In this document: piece by piece, positions 1 to 8,028 of the stretch
Position numbering within the stretch: the stretch's first letter is position 1
Layout: each line of letters begins with the position of its first letter
DNA from: a beta proteobacterium AAP51
GTDB taxonomy: Bacteria; Pseudomonadota; Gammaproteobacteria; Burkholderiales; Burkholderiaceae_C
Assembly: GCA_001295905.1 (NCBI GenBank)
Contig: LJHT01000007.1
Span: 1 to 45,871 of the forward strand
Direction: 5' to 3'
DNA: 45,871 bases
Notes under the pieces: model-generated
Database searches by the model: none
What the model saw: the letters and a program-made list of their open reading frames with translations, nothing else
What the model was told of the DNA's origin: nothing
Translations under genes and position numbers: made by a program

Positions 1-636
1 CCGCGCGCCGACAGGCCGGCAGCCGCCGAAGGCGCGCCTGCCATCGCCCCCGAAATCGCCCCCACTACCGCCCCCACCGCCGACGCGCAGCCTGCGAGCG
101 AGGCCCATGAACGCGGCCAGCCCCGCCAGCCCCGGGAAGCGCGTGAACACCGCGAGCCCGGCAACCGCGGCCCGCAGCTCAGCCCTGCCGAACTCGAAGC
201 GCGCCGCGAGCGAGCGGCTTTGCTGCGCGCCTACGAAACCTCCACGCTCACGCGCGCGAACTTCTGCGTGCTCAAGCGCATTCCCGAGGCCGAGTTGGAA
301 GCCCGCCTCGTGCAGGCCCGCCAGGAACGCGAAGCCCGCGGCCCCGACCCGCGCCAGGCCGAACGCCGCGATGAACGCCCTGCGGGCGGTGCGCACCGCG
401 CCGAAGGCGGCCCGCCGAGTGAAGGTGAGCGCGCCCGTGGTGGCGGTGGCGGTGGCGGCGGTGGCGGCCGCGAATTCAGCGGCCCGCGGGACGGCCGCGA
501 CCACCGCGGCCCACGCCGCGATGCCCCACGGGCCCCGCTGCCGGCCGGCGAGCGCACCCGTCCGGCAGGCAGCGGTGCGGCGGCCGCGGCCCCCGGTTCA
601 GCCCCGAACAAGCCCCCTCAGAAGCCACGCACCTGA
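1..636 (+). CDS. ProQ/FinO-family RNA-binding protein, C-terminal part (5' end outside window)
   Basis: The frame is open from base 1 to the TGA at 634-636, about 211 residues, with no start in view. The recognisable part is the segment beginning LRAYETSTLTRANFCVLKRI around residue 73, followed by an Arg/Glu-rich helix. This is the usual stretch after the FinO-like domain in Burkholderiales ProQ/FinO proteins. The rest is a low-complexity basic tail rich in Arg, Gly, Pro and Ala with a run of ten glycines near 436-468. ProQ/FinO proteins bind structured RNAs and act as RNA chaperones in the cytoplasm, and such disordered basic tails are common. The RNA-binding FinO fold itself lies upstream of the window, so the family call rests on the tail only. 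It is convergent with the phosphatase gene that follows. Confidence 0.6.
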   Translation, partial: PRADRPAAAEGAPAIAPEIAPTTAPTADAQPASEAHERGQPRQPREAREHREPGNRGPQLSPAELEARRERAALLRAYETSTLTRANFCVLKRIPEAELEARLVQARQEREARGPDPRQAERRDERPAGGAHRAEGGPPSEGERARGGGGGGGGGGREFSGPRDGRDHRGPRRDAPRAPLPAGERTRPAGSGAAAAAPGSAPNKPPQKPRT

Positions 637-660
637 GCCTGGGCGGAGCTCGGCTTCAGG
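632..660. terminator. Hairpin between convergent genes, possible bidirectional terminator
   Basis: CCTGAGCC (632-639) can pair with GGCTTCAGG (652-660) with one bulged base, leaving a 12-base loop. It spans both stop codons of the convergent ProQ-like and phosphatase genes. There is no T-tract on either side, so it is at best a weak intrinsic terminator. Confidence 0.3.
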
Positions 661-2368
661 GCGCCAGGGCCGGCGGGTTGGCCGGCGGCGTGGTCATCGC
701 CGAAGGCTGCAGCCGGTTGCTGCCGTGCTGCACCTCGAAAGCCGTGCCGAAGGTCTGCACATTGCTGGGCGCGGCCACGGTGTCGACATACCACCACTCG
801 CACACGGTGCGCTCGCGCGTCACGTCCAGCAGCATGTAGCCGCGCTGGTTCAGCTCGATGTACTTGAAGTGCGGGTTCACACTGCGCAGGAAGGCTGCGG
901 TGTTGCCGGCGGGGTCGTTCAGGCCCGGGCTGGTGATGGAGGTGCCCACGAATTCCACCGCGCGTGAACCTTCGCCCGTGGCGCCGTTGTAGCCGCCGGT
1001 GGCCACGTTCGGGTTGTTCGGGTCCTGCGTCAGGTCGGCAGCCCAGCTGCTGTGGATGTCGCCGGTGAGCACCACCACGTTGTCCACCGGGGGCTGCCCG
1101 TTGCCGCCTTTCAGCATGTCGTACACGCGGTCGCGCGCGGGCTGGTAGCCGTCCCACTGGTCGGTGTTCACGAACACACCGCCGCCGGCGGCCAGCGGCG
1201 CGCCCTGCAGCTTCAGCTGCGCGAACATCACGGCCTGGCCGATGAACTTCCAGCGCGCCGGGCTCGTGCGCAGGCGCGTGGCCAGCCAGGCTTCCTGCTC
1301 GGCGCCCAGCAGCGTGCGCGCGGGGTTCAGGAACTCGCCGGTCTGCACGAAGCCTTGGCCGAAGGGCGTGGGCACCGTGGCCGGCAGCTGCTGCGAACGC
1401 GCGCTGAGGCGCTGCTCCAGCATCACCAGTTCCACCAGGTCGCCGATGCGGAAGGCGCGCTCGTTGCGACGCGGGTCGCCGACGGCGGGGCGCACGTCGC
1501 GCGGGCGTATCGGCATCCACTCGTAGTAGGCCTGCAGGCCCAGCGAGACGCGCTCGGACCACGTGCCTTCGGCGCCCTCGGTGTGGTTCTCGGCGCCGCC
1601 CACCCAGGCGTCGTTGGTGATCTCGTGGTCGTCCCAGATGCACACCACGGGGTGCTGGCGGTGCAGGGCCTGGGAGTCGGCGTCGCGCTTGTACTGGGCG
1701 TGGCGCAGGCGGTAGTCGCTGAGCGTCACCATCTCGTTGGGCGGCTCGGGCGTGCGCACGCTGCCGTAGACGTTGGGGCCGTATTCGTAGAGGTAGTCGC
1801 CCAGGTGCACGACGAGGTCGAGGTCGGCGCGCTCGGCGATGCGGCGGTAGGCGTTGAAGTAGCCGGCGGCGTGGTTCGAGCAGCTGGCCACGGCCATGCG
1901 CAGGCGCTGCGTGGCGCCGGCCGGCAGCGTGCGCGTGCGGCCGATGGGCGAAGCCTCGCTGCCGACGAAGAAGCGGTAGTAGTAAGTGGTGCCGGGGCGC
2001 AGGCGGGCCGGGTCCACCTTCACGGTGAAGTCGCGGCTGGCGTCGGTGCGCGTGCTGCCGCGCGCCACGGTGTTCGCGAAGCCGGGGTCCAGCGCCAGCT
2101 CGAACTGCACCGGCACCACGGCGGCGGGGTTGGCGGGCGTCACGCGCGTCCACAGGATCACGCGGTCCTGCAGCGGGTCGCCGCTGGCCACGCCGTGCTG
2201 GAACACGCTGGCGCCTTGGCGGCTGTCCTTGCCGCGGCCGGCCACGGCCGCCAGCGGCAGCGCGGCGGCCGAGGCCAGCGCCACGGCGGCGCCCGAACGC
2301 TGGAAGAAACCGCGGCGGCTGGTGCCGGCCGGCGGGCGGGGAAGCTTGAGTTTGCTGGGGCGGCCCAT
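656..2368 (-). CDS. phoD: PhoD-type alkaline phosphatase, Tat-exported
   Basis: This 570-residue protein is a metal-dependent (Fe/Ca type) phosphodiesterase/phosphomonoesterase of the PhoD family, acting outside the cytoplasmic membrane to release phosphate from organic esters. The N-terminus has a twin-arginine signal (SRRGFF at 17-22, then a hydrophobic Ala-rich stretch to about 44). An N-terminal PhoD domain (about 55-150) leads into the metallophosphatase core with VASCSN (160-165), GDYLYEYG (190-197), WDDHEITND (245-253) and a late TGDIHSSW. The start at 2368 is chosen over an in-frame ATG at 2413 because GGAG lies 7 bases upstream and the Tat motif then sits at the expected distance. 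A Pho-box-like array lies 72 bases upstream. Family certain; exact substrate not. Confidence 0.9.
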   Translation of the reverse strand: MGRPSKLKLPRPPAGTSRRGFFQRSGAAVALASAAALPLAAVAGRGKDSRQGASVFQHGVASGDPLQDRVILWTRVTPANPAAVVPVQFELALDPGFANTVARGSTRTDASRDFTVKVDPARLRPGTTYYYRFFVGSEASPIGRTRTLPAGATQRLRMAVASCSNHAAGYFNAYRRIAERADLDLVVHLGDYLYEYGPNVYGSVRTPEPPNEMVTLSDYRLRHAQYKRDADSQALHRQHPVVCIWDDHEITNDAWVGGAENHTEGAEGTWSERVSLGLQAYYEWMPIRPRDVRPAVGDPRRNERAFRIGDLVELVMLEQRLSARSQQLPATVPTPFGQGFVQTGEFLNPARTLLGAEQEAWLATRLRTSPARWKFIGQAVMFAQLKLQGAPLAAGGGVFVNTDQWDGYQPARDRVYDMLKGGNGQPPVDNVVVLTGDIHSSWAADLTQDPNNPNVATGGYNGATGEGSRAVEFVGTSITSPGLNDPAGNTAAFLRSVNPHFKYIELNQRGYMLLDVTRERTVCEWWYVDTVAAPSNVQTFGTAFEVQHGSNRLQPSAMTTPPANPPALAP

Positions 2369-2439
2369 GGCGGTACTCCGGGTGTTGAAGGTGCGGGGAA
2401 GACAGCAGCGCATGCTGGGCGGGGCTGATGACGGCGCCG

Positions 2440-2494
2440 TGTCGTGCGCGTTTCGTGCCTGTGTCGTTCGTGTGGCATGCGTGTTTCGTTCGTA
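2440..2494 (+). promoter_or_regulatory. Five tandem 11-bp units, candidate Pho box (PhoB binding)
   Basis: Hexamers TGTCGT (2440), TTTCGT (2451), TGTCGT (2462), TGGCAT (2473) and TTTCGT (2484) recur at exactly 11-bp steps with 5-base spacers. PhoB boxes are direct repeats of an 11-bp unit (TGTCA-like heptamer plus 4 bases), so period and core both fit. The units read towards the TctC-like gene at 2580, but the array also lies in the promoter region of the divergent phosphatase gene. Confidence 0.5.
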
Positions 2495-2579
2495 GGTCGG
2501 CTACGTGTTTTCCACGGCGCCCGGCCCTCCGCGCTGGCACCACACTGCATCGGCCCCCACCACCTTCAGCACCCGACCC

Positions 2580-3581
2580 ATGACGACCCACCGCCGCCGC
2601 TTCGTCCCGCAACTGCTGAAGACCACCCTGGCGGCCTGCGCCGTGCTGGCCGGCCTGGCCGCACCGCTGGCGGCCCAGGCCCAAGCCTGGCCCAGCAAGG
2701 GGCCGATCAAGCTGGTGGCGGTGTTCCCGCCCGGCGGCTCGGTGGACCAGGTCTCGCGCATCCTCGCGCCCGTGCTGCAGCAGCAGCTGGGCCAGACCGT
2801 CATCGTCGAGAACAAGGGCGGCGCTTCGGGCAGCATCGGCGCCGGGCAGGTGGCTGCCGCCGCGCCCGATGGCTACACCTTCGCGGTGGTCTTCGACAGC
2901 CATGCCGTGAACCCGGCGCTGCAGCCCAACCTGCCTTTCGACAGCCGCAAGGACCTCACCACCGTGGCCATGCTGGGCACCAGCCCCATGGTGCTGGCCA
3001 CGCATGCCGACACGCCCTACAAGACCTTCGCCGACGTGGTGGCCGCCGTGAAGGCGGGCAAGAACGTCAGCTACGGCACCATCGGCAACGGCAGCCTGGG
3101 CCACCTGGCGATGACGCTGCTGGCCAAGGGCAACGACTTCGACCTCACCCACGTGCCCTACCGCGGCGGCGGCCCGCTGATGCAGGACGCCATCGCCGGC
3201 CATGTGCCGCTGGCCATCGGCTCGATCTTCGTGACCAAGCCGCACATCGACAGCGGCCGGCTGCGGCCGCTGGTGGTCACCACCAACCAGCGCAGCACGC
3301 AGCTGCCCAATGTGCCCACGCTGGCCGAAAGCGGCTACGCCGGCTTCAACGCGCCCGCGTGGTGGGCCGTGCTGGCCCCGGGCAAGACACCGCCCGAGAT
3401 CGTGGCGCGCATGAACGCCGAGATCAACAAGGCACTGCAGCAGCCCGATGTGGCGGCCAAGCTGGCGGCGCAGGGCATCGTGGTGAACCTGGGCACGCCG
3501 GCGGCCGGCCAGGCCTTCGTCGAGGGCCAGATCGACGTCTGGGCCCGCGTGGTGAAGGCCAACAACATCAAGGCCGATTGA
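2580..3581 (+). CDS. Bug/TctC-type tripartite tricarboxylate transporter substrate-binding protein
   Basis: This 333-residue periplasmic binding protein belongs to the Bug (TctC) family, greatly expanded in Burkholderiales, which usually captures carboxylates or similar small anions. The N-terminus MTTHRRRFVPQ plus a hydrophobic segment ending LAAQAQA (about residue 36) is a Sec-type signal peptide. Mature-protein hallmarks are VFPPGGSVDQVSRIL, IVENKGGASGSIGAG and AAPDGYTF, then a two-lobed fold to the C-terminus. The ATG at 2580 was preferred over an upstream in-frame ATG at 2505 because it gives a normal signal peptide. No TctA/TctB membrane genes are nearby, the common orphan arrangement for this family, so the ligand cannot be read from context. 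A dispersed repeat follows directly. Confidence 0.88.
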   Translation: MTTHRRRFVPQLLKTTLAACAVLAGLAAPLAAQAQAWPSKGPIKLVAVFPPGGSVDQVSRILAPVLQQQLGQTVIVENKGGASGSIGAGQVAAAAPDGYTFAVVFDSHAVNPALQPNLPFDSRKDLTTVAMLGTSPMVLATHADTPYKTFADVVAAVKAGKNVSYGTIGNGSLGHLAMTLLAKGNDFDLTHVPYRGGGPLMQDAIAGHVPLAIGSIFVTKPHIDSGRLRPLVVTTNQRSTQLPNVPTLAESGYAGFNAPAWWAVLAPGKTPPEIVARMNAEINKALQQPDVAAKLAAQGIVVNLGTPAAGQAFVEGQIDVWARVVKANNIKAD

Positions 3582-3583
3582 TG

Positions 3584-3680
3584 GGCCCACCCCCGAAGCG
3601 CCTGCGGCGCCTCGCCCTCCAGGGGGCGACGCCAGCGGCCCGGCAAAGCCGGTTCTGCGGCGTCCGCTGGGCCGGGCCAC
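3584..3680. repeat. Dispersed GC-rich palindromic repeat, copy 1
   Basis: The core at 3631-3660 matches the reverse complement of 8958-8987 at 29 of 30 positions. It is preceded by a run starting CCCCCGAAGC and a hairpin (TCGCCC with GGGCGA). The arrangement of flanks is the same as in the second copy. It lies between the TctC-like gene and the next small gene, whose start abuts it. Confidence 0.6.
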
Positions 3681-3681
3681 C

Positions 3682-4059
3682 GTGAAGCGACTGGATGCCG
3701 GCGATCTGCGGCGGCTGCCCGGCACGGCCGCCACGCCGCCCGGCTGCGCCTGCGCCGCGCTGCGGGCCCCGGGCTGGGAGAGCGTCACCGGCCCCATCGG
3801 CGCGCCGCTGCTGCGCTCTCTGGGCACGCTGCGCGACCCCGAGGTGGCCGAGCCCACGGTGGCCGAGTTCCACCAGGACGGCTCGCGCTACGAGAGCGCG
3901 CACGCGCCCATCGCGCCGGCCTTCTTTCCCTACAACCGCTGCGAGGTCTGGGCCTGCGCCGCCTGCGGCCGCGGCTTCCTGCAGTACACCGAGTTCGGCG
4001 GCTACTACGTCGACCACCGGCTGCGCGAGATCGACCCCGCGCGCGTGGTCGCGGGCTGA
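3682..4059 (+). CDS. Hypothetical protein with a CxxC pair
   Basis: I do not recognise this 125-residue protein. The frame begins with GTG at 3682; no in-frame ATG occurs near it and there is no clear ribosome-binding site. The central and C-terminal parts look like a folded cytosolic protein (YNRCEVWACAACGRGFLQYT then FGGYYVDHRLREID). Cysteines in CEVWACAAC and in the N-terminal GCAC could form a zinc site. Codon use is strongly G/C-ending like its neighbours, which supports it over the overlapping Arg-rich frame. It converges on the SnoaL-like gene with only 15 bases between stops, so read-through effects are possible. Confidence 0.6.
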   Translation: MKRLDAGDLRRLPGTAATPPGCACAALRAPGWESVTGPIGAPLLRSLGTLRDPEVAEPTVAEFHQDGSRYESAHAPIAPAFFPYNRCEVWACAACGRGFLQYTEFGGYYVDHRLREIDPARVVAG

Positions 4060-4074
4060 AGACCGCGCGGGCGC

Positions 4075-4545
4075 CTAGAGCCCGAGTTCGCTCAGCCCCG
4101 GATGGTCGTCGGGGCGGCGGCCCAGCGGCCAGAAGAACTTGCGCTCGGCCGCGGTGATGGGCAGGTCGTTGATGCTGGCGTGGCGGTGGGTCATGAAACC
4201 GGCCTCGTCGAAGGCCCAGTTCTCGTTGCCGTAGCTGCGGAACCACTGGCCGCTGTCGTCGTGCCACTCGTAGGCGAAACGCACCGCGATGACGGCGCCG
4301 CTGCAGGCCCACAGCTCCTTGATGAGGCGGTAGTCGAGTTCACGCACCCACTTGCGGCGCAGGAAGGCCTTCACCTCCTCGCGGCCGGCCAGGAATTCGG
4401 CGCGGTTGCGCCAGCGCGTGTCGGGCGTGTAGACACGTGCGCAGACCTCGGGGTCGCGCGTGTTCCAGGCGTCTTCGGCGCCGCGCACCTTCTGCCGTGC
4501 GGTGGCTTCGGTGAAGGGCGGCAGGGGCGGGCGTTGTTCGGTCAT
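4075..4545 (-). CDS. DUF1348 / SnoaL-like (NTF2 superfamily) protein
   Basis: This 156-residue, single-domain cytoplasmic protein matches the DUF1348 branch of the NTF2/SnoaL fold. The diagnostic features are the early [11 protein letters not shown] segment, [16 protein letters not shown], and the aromatic stretch [16 protein letters not shown] in the second half, with [10 protein letters not shown] near the end. NTF2-like cones often bind small hydrophobic ligands or act as isomerases and cyclases; the biochemical role of DUF1348 is not established. It starts 19 bases after the TRAP large permease gene on the same strand and is probably the last gene of that operon. Confidence 0.85.
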   Translation of the reverse strand: MTEQRPPLPPFTEATARQKVRGAEDAWNTRDPEVCARVYTPDTRWRNRAEFLAGREEVKAFLRRKWVRELDYRLIKELWACSGAVIAVRFAYEWHDDSGQWFRSYGNENWAFDEAGFMTHRHASINDLPITAAERKFFWPLGRRPDDHPGLSELGL

Positions 4546-4564
4546 GGCAGCTGCGCGGCCCCGT

Positions 4565-5890
4565 TCACCAGCCGATGGCCTTGGGCAGCCACAGCGCGAT
4601 CTGCGGGTAGAAGAACACCAGCGCCAGCGCGCACCCCTGCAGCACGATGAAGGGGGCCACGCCCTTGTAGATGTCCTTGATGCCCACCTCGGGCGGCGCC
4701 ACGCCCTTCAGATAGAACAGCGCCCAGCCGAAGGGTGGCGTGAGGAAGCTGCTCTGCAGGTTCACGGTGATCAGCATGGCCAGCCACACCGGGTCGACGC
4801 CCTGGCTGATGAGCACCGGCAGGAACAGCGGCACGGCGATGTAGCTGATCTCGATCCACTCGAGGAAGAAGCCCAGCACGAAGATCAGGGCCATCATGAA
4901 CCAGATGTCGCTGTTCAAGCCGCCGGGCAGCCACTCGAACATCTTCACGATGAGCTCTTCGCCCTGCAGCCCGCGGAAGGCCAGCGCGAACACCTGCGCC
5001 ATGAGCAGGATGAACATCATCACCGCGGTGATCTTGGCGGTTTCCAGCGCCACGTCCTTCAGCACCTGCCACTTGAAGCGGCCCGCGCCCGCGGTGATGA
5101 GGATGGCGCCTACCGCGCCCATGGAAGCGGCCTCGGTGGGCGCGGCCACGCCGCCCACGATGCTGCCCAGCACCGCCACCACCAGCAGGATGGGCGGCAC
5201 CACCACCTTCAGGCAGCGCAGCCAGAGCTGGCGGCGGCTGACGGCGTCGCGTTCGTCCTGCGACAGGGGCGGCATCAGCTCGGGCTTGAGCATGCCCAGC
5301 ACCAGCAGGAAGATGATGTACATCGCCGCCAGCAGCAGGCCCGGGCCCACGGCCGCAGCGAACAGCGTGCCCACGCTGAGCTGCATGATGTCGCTCAGCA
5401 GGATGAGGATGAGGCTGGGCGGGATGATCTGCCCCAGCGTGCCGCTGGCGCAGATGGTGCCGCAGGCGATGGACTTGTTGTAGCCGCGCTTGAGCAGCGT
5501 GGGCAGCGTCAACAGGCCCAGGGTGACGATGGTCGCGCCCACGATGCCGGTGGTGGCGCCCATCAGCACGCCGAACAGCACGATGCCCACGCCCATGCCG
5601 CCGCGCACGCGGCCGGCCAGGTGGCCCATCACGTCGAGCAGGTCGTCGGCCAGGCGTGATTTCTCCAGCATCACGCCCATGAAGACGAACAGCGGAATGG
5701 CCATCCACTGGTAGCCCGCGGCCACGCCGTACAGGCGGGCCGGCAAGAGGTTGAAGAGGCCGCTGCCGAAACCCAGCCAGCCGAAACCGAAGCCCACCGC
5801 CGCCAGCGACAGCGCCACCGGCACGCCCAGCATCAGCAGCAGGAAGAAGCCCGCCAGCATCAGCAGGCTGAGCATTTGCGGCTCAAGCAT
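4565..5890 (-). CDS. TRAP transporter large permease subunit (DctM family)
   Basis: This 441-residue inner-membrane protein has about a dozen hydrophobic segments over its whole length and forms the translocation channel of a TRAP carrier, which moves carboxylate-type substrates with a Na+ gradient. Typical features are [19 protein letters not shown] near the N-terminus, a [20 protein letters not shown] helix, [20 protein letters not shown], and a C-terminal [19 protein letters not shown] segment. The start overlaps the small-subunit gene by 8 bases, suggesting translational coupling. Sequence style suggests the group annotated for mannitol/chloroaromatic or 2-oxo-acid substrates rather than classical C4-dicarboxylate DctM; that is family-level inference. 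Confidence 0.92.
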   Translation of the reverse strand: MLEPQMLSLLMLAGFFLLLMLGVPVALSLAAVGFGFGWLGFGSGLFNLLPARLYGVAAGYQWMAIPLFVFMGVMLEKSRLADDLLDVMGHLAGRVRGGMGVGIVLFGVLMGATTGIVGATIVTLGLLTLPTLLKRGYNKSIACGTICASGTLGQIIPPSLILILLSDIMQLSVGTLFAAAVGPGLLLAAMYIIFLLVLGMLKPELMPPLSQDERDAVSRRQLWLRCLKVVVPPILLVVAVLGSIVGGVAAPTEAASMGAVGAILITAGAGRFKWQVLKDVALETAKITAVMMFILLMAQVFALAFRGLQGEELIVKMFEWLPGGLNSDIWFMMALIFVLGFFLEWIEISYIAVPLFLPVLISQGVDPVWLAMLITVNLQSSFLTPPFGWALFYLKGVAPPEVGIKDIYKGVAPFIVLQGCALALVFFYPQIALWLPKAIGW

Positions 5891-6410
5891 GCGCGGCCCC
5901 GGCGCGGCGCGCCTCTTCCTGCAGCACCAGGCGCAGCAAGGCCGCCAGGGTCTGCAGCAGCACCAGCCCGAAACCCAGGGGGATGAGCCCCTTCACCGCC
6001 CAGCGGTAGGGAATGCCGCCGGGGTCGGCCGAGGTCTCGTTGATGGCGTAGGACTGCATCACGTAGCCCCAGGACAGCTGGATGAACAGCACTGCCAGCC
6101 CCAGCTGCAGCAGCAGCGCGAACAGGTCCACCGCGAATTTCATGCGCGGGCCGTAGCTGGCATAGAACACGTCCACCCGCACCGGCTCGCTGCGCTGCAG
6201 CGAGTAGCTCATGCCCAGCAGGATGATGGCCGCCAGCAGGTGCCATTCCAGCTCTTGCGCCCACACCGAGCCGAAGCTGAAGGCATAGCGCAACAGCACG
6301 TTGGTGGCCACCAGCAGGATCATGCCCAGCGTGAGCCAGAGCGTGAGTTGCCCGATGAAGTCGATGAAGCGCTCGGTTTGCCTTTGTGCGGCGGACAGTG
6401 CGTTCCCCAT
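5883..6410 (-). CDS. TRAP transporter small permease subunit (DctQ family)
   Basis: This 175-residue membrane protein has four predicted transmembrane helices (roughly 18-38, 50-70, 90-115 and 138-160). WHLLAAIILLGMSYSL and RVDVFY in the middle are the usual DctQ signature region. It pairs with the large permease to hold and gate the carrier. An extended loop between helices 3 and 4 (INETSADPGGIPYRW) is typical of the small subunits that accompany 2-oxo-acid-type TRAP systems. It lies 16 bases downstream of the binding-protein gene and overlaps the large subunit by 8 bases. The start at 6410 is the first ATG of the frame. Confidence 0.88.
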   Translation of the reverse strand: MGNALSAAQRQTERFIDFIGQLTLWLTLGMILLVATNVLLRYAFSFGSVWAQELEWHLLAAIILLGMSYSLQRSEPVRVDVFYASYGPRMKFAVDLFALLLQLGLAVLFIQLSWGYVMQSYAINETSADPGGIPYRWAVKGLIPLGFGLVLLQTLAALLRLVLQEEARRAGAAHA

Positions 6411-6426
6411 ATCCGCCGCCCCGCCG

Positions 6427-7521
6427 TCAGCCGCGCACCTTGAGCTGGTAGGCCTCTTCGCTGACCTCGCTCCAGCGGTCGTACTTGGCCTTGAAGGCCA
6501 TGTAGCTGTCGTGCACCTTCTTCGTCATCGGGTCCTTGGCCACGGCCTCGGCCAGCACCTTGTTGGTCTCGGCACGCAGGGCGGCGATCACGGCGTCGGG
6601 CAGCGGACGCGCGATCACGCCCTGGTTCTTCACCAGGTCTTCCATCGCGTCGCTGTTGGCCTTCTGGCACCAGCCTTCGCCGATGACGTTGCAGGCCGCG
6701 GCCGCGTTCTCCACGATGCTCTGCAGCTCTTTCGGCAGCCGGCCCCAGGCGGCCTTGTTGATGAGCAGTTCGGAGACGGTGGCGGGCTCGTGCCAGCCAG
6801 TGGTGTAGTAGAACTTGGCCGCCTTCTGCAGCCCCAGGCGCCGGTCCTGGAAAGGCCCGACGAACTCGGCCGCGTCGATGACGCCGCGCTCCAGCGCGGG
6901 GAAGATCTCGCCGCCCGGCAGCACCTTCACGTCCACGCCCAGGTTGGCGTACACGCGGCCGGCCAGGCCCGGAATGCGCATCTTCAGGCCCTTCAGGTCG
7001 GCCACGGTCTTGATCTCTTTCTTGAACCAGCCTGTCATCTGCACGCCGGTGTTGCCGCAAGGCATGGCCACCATGCCGAAGGGCGCGTAGACCTCGTTCC
7101 ACAGGTCGATGCCGCCACCGTCGTAGAACCAGCCGTTCATGCCCTGGAAGTTCATGCCGAAGGGCACGGCGGTGAAGTACTGCGCGGCGAAGGTCTTGCC
7201 CGTCCAGAAGTAGGCGTTGGCGTGGTTCATCTCCACGGTGCCGGCGCGCACGGCGTCGAAGCCCTCGAAGGCGGGGATGAGTTCACCGGCACCGAAGACC
7301 TGGATGTTCAGCCGCCCGCCCGACATCTCGCGGATGCGCTTGGCCAGGTCGGTGGCCGAGCCCGGGCCGTCCATGTAGAAGGGCGAGCCCTTGGGGTAGG
7401 CCGAGGTCATCTTCCAGTTGAAGTTGCCCTGGGCCGAGGCCAGCGCGGGCGCGCCCAGCGCGCCGGCCGCGAGGCCGGCCTTCAGCGCCGTGCGGCGCGC
7501 CAGTGTCGAAGAACGGGTCAT
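6427..7521 (-). CDS. TRAP transporter substrate-binding protein (DctP/TakP-like)
   Basis: This 364-residue periplasmic solute receptor feeds the membrane subunits encoded downstream. The N-terminus contains LARRTALKAG followed by an Ala-rich hydrophobic stretch ending ASAQ, a probable twin-arginine signal. Core features are KMTSAYPKGSPFY, LKGLKMRIPGLAGRVYANLG with the arginine that binds the ligand carboxylate, the segment AAEFVGPFQDRRLGLQKAAK and GWHEPA. These resemble the TakP/FcbT1 type (2-oxo acids, chloroaromatic acids). The ATG at 7521 was chosen over 7581 because GGAG lies 6 bases upstream and the signal peptide then has normal length. It sits 63 bases after cyanase on the same strand. 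Substrate not determinable. Confidence 0.9.
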   Translation of the reverse strand: MTRSSTLARRTALKAGLAAGALGAPALASAQGNFNWKMTSAYPKGSPFYMDGPGSATDLAKRIREMSGGRLNIQVFGAGELIPAFEGFDAVRAGTVEMNHANAYFWTGKTFAAQYFTAVPFGMNFQGMNGWFYDGGGIDLWNEVYAPFGMVAMPCGNTGVQMTGWFKKEIKTVADLKGLKMRIPGLAGRVYANLGVDVKVLPGGEIFPALERGVIDAAEFVGPFQDRRLGLQKAAKFYYTTGWHEPATVSELLINKAAWGRLPKELQSIVENAAAACNVIGEGWCQKANSDAMEDLVKNQGVIARPLPDAVIAALRAETNKVLAEAVAKDPMTKKVHDSYMAFKAKYDRWSEVSEEAYQLKVRG

Positions 7522-7584
7522 GGCAACTCCGAGTGAAGGAAGGGTTTGGAAGGGGCGAGAAAGAGGTGGAGAGCGAGGCACCGC

Positions 7585-8028
7585 TCAGTAGGTCTTGTAG
7601 GGCAGGAACTTGCCGCTCATCACGATGGAGACGCGGTCGCCCATGGGGTTGGCTTCGCGCTGAAGGTCCATCTTGAAGTCGATGGCGCTCATGATCCCGT
7701 CGCCGAACTCTTCGTGGATGAGTTCCTTGAAGGTGGTGCCGTAGACGTTCACCAGCTCGTAGAAGCGGTAGATCAGCGGGTCGGTGGGCACGCTGGTGGG
7801 CAGGCTGCCCTTGTAGGGCGTGACCATCAGCCACTTCTTGTCTTCTTCGCTCAGACCGAAGATCTCGGCCACCACGCCGGCCTGTTCGGCGCTCAGCGTC
7901 ATCTGGCCCAGGCAGGCGGCGGTGACCCACTCCTTGCTCAGGCCCACCTTGGCGGCCACGTCGCACCACTTCAGGCCCTTGCTGACCTTGGCGGTGATGA
8001 TCTTTTCGGTGACGTCGATGCGGCTCAT
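7585..8028 (-). CDS. cynS: Cyanate hydratase (cyanase)
   Basis: Cyanase catalyses cyanate + bicarbonate to ammonia and CO2 (via carbamate), detoxifying cyanate and supplying nitrogen. The 147-residue protein has the N-terminal helical DNA-binding-like domain and the C-terminal dimerisation domain of the decameric enzyme. The catalytic trio is intact: Arg88, Glu91 and Ser114, equivalent to Arg96, Glu99 and Ser122 of the E. coli enzyme, in PTDPLIYRFYELV and GIMSAIDFKMD. The ATG overlaps the ABC ATPase stop as ATGA and is preceded by an excellent GAGGAG site 6 bases upstream, so it is coupled to the importer. Linkage to a nitrate/cyanate-type ABC importer strongly suggests that importer brings in cyanate. 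Confidence 0.96.
   Translation of the reverse strand: MSRIDVTEKIITAKVSKGLKWCDVAAKVGLSKEWVTAACLGQMTLSAEQAGVVAEIFGLSEEDKKWLMVTPYKGSLPTSVPTDPLIYRFYELVNVYGTTFKELIHEEFGDGIMSAIDFKMDLQREANPMGDRVSIVMSGKFLPYKTY

Noticed and set aside
436..468. GGT/GGC run as a microsatellite
   Set aside because: It encodes the Gly run of the ProQ-like tail; such runs are common in this tail and give no separate signal.
618..3857. Open minus-strand frame of 1079 codons
   Set aside because: It runs across the real phosphatase and the opposite-strand TctC-like gene in the wrong frame; the translation is Arg/Pro/Gly/His low complexity with no domain. Long empty frames are expected at 70% GC.
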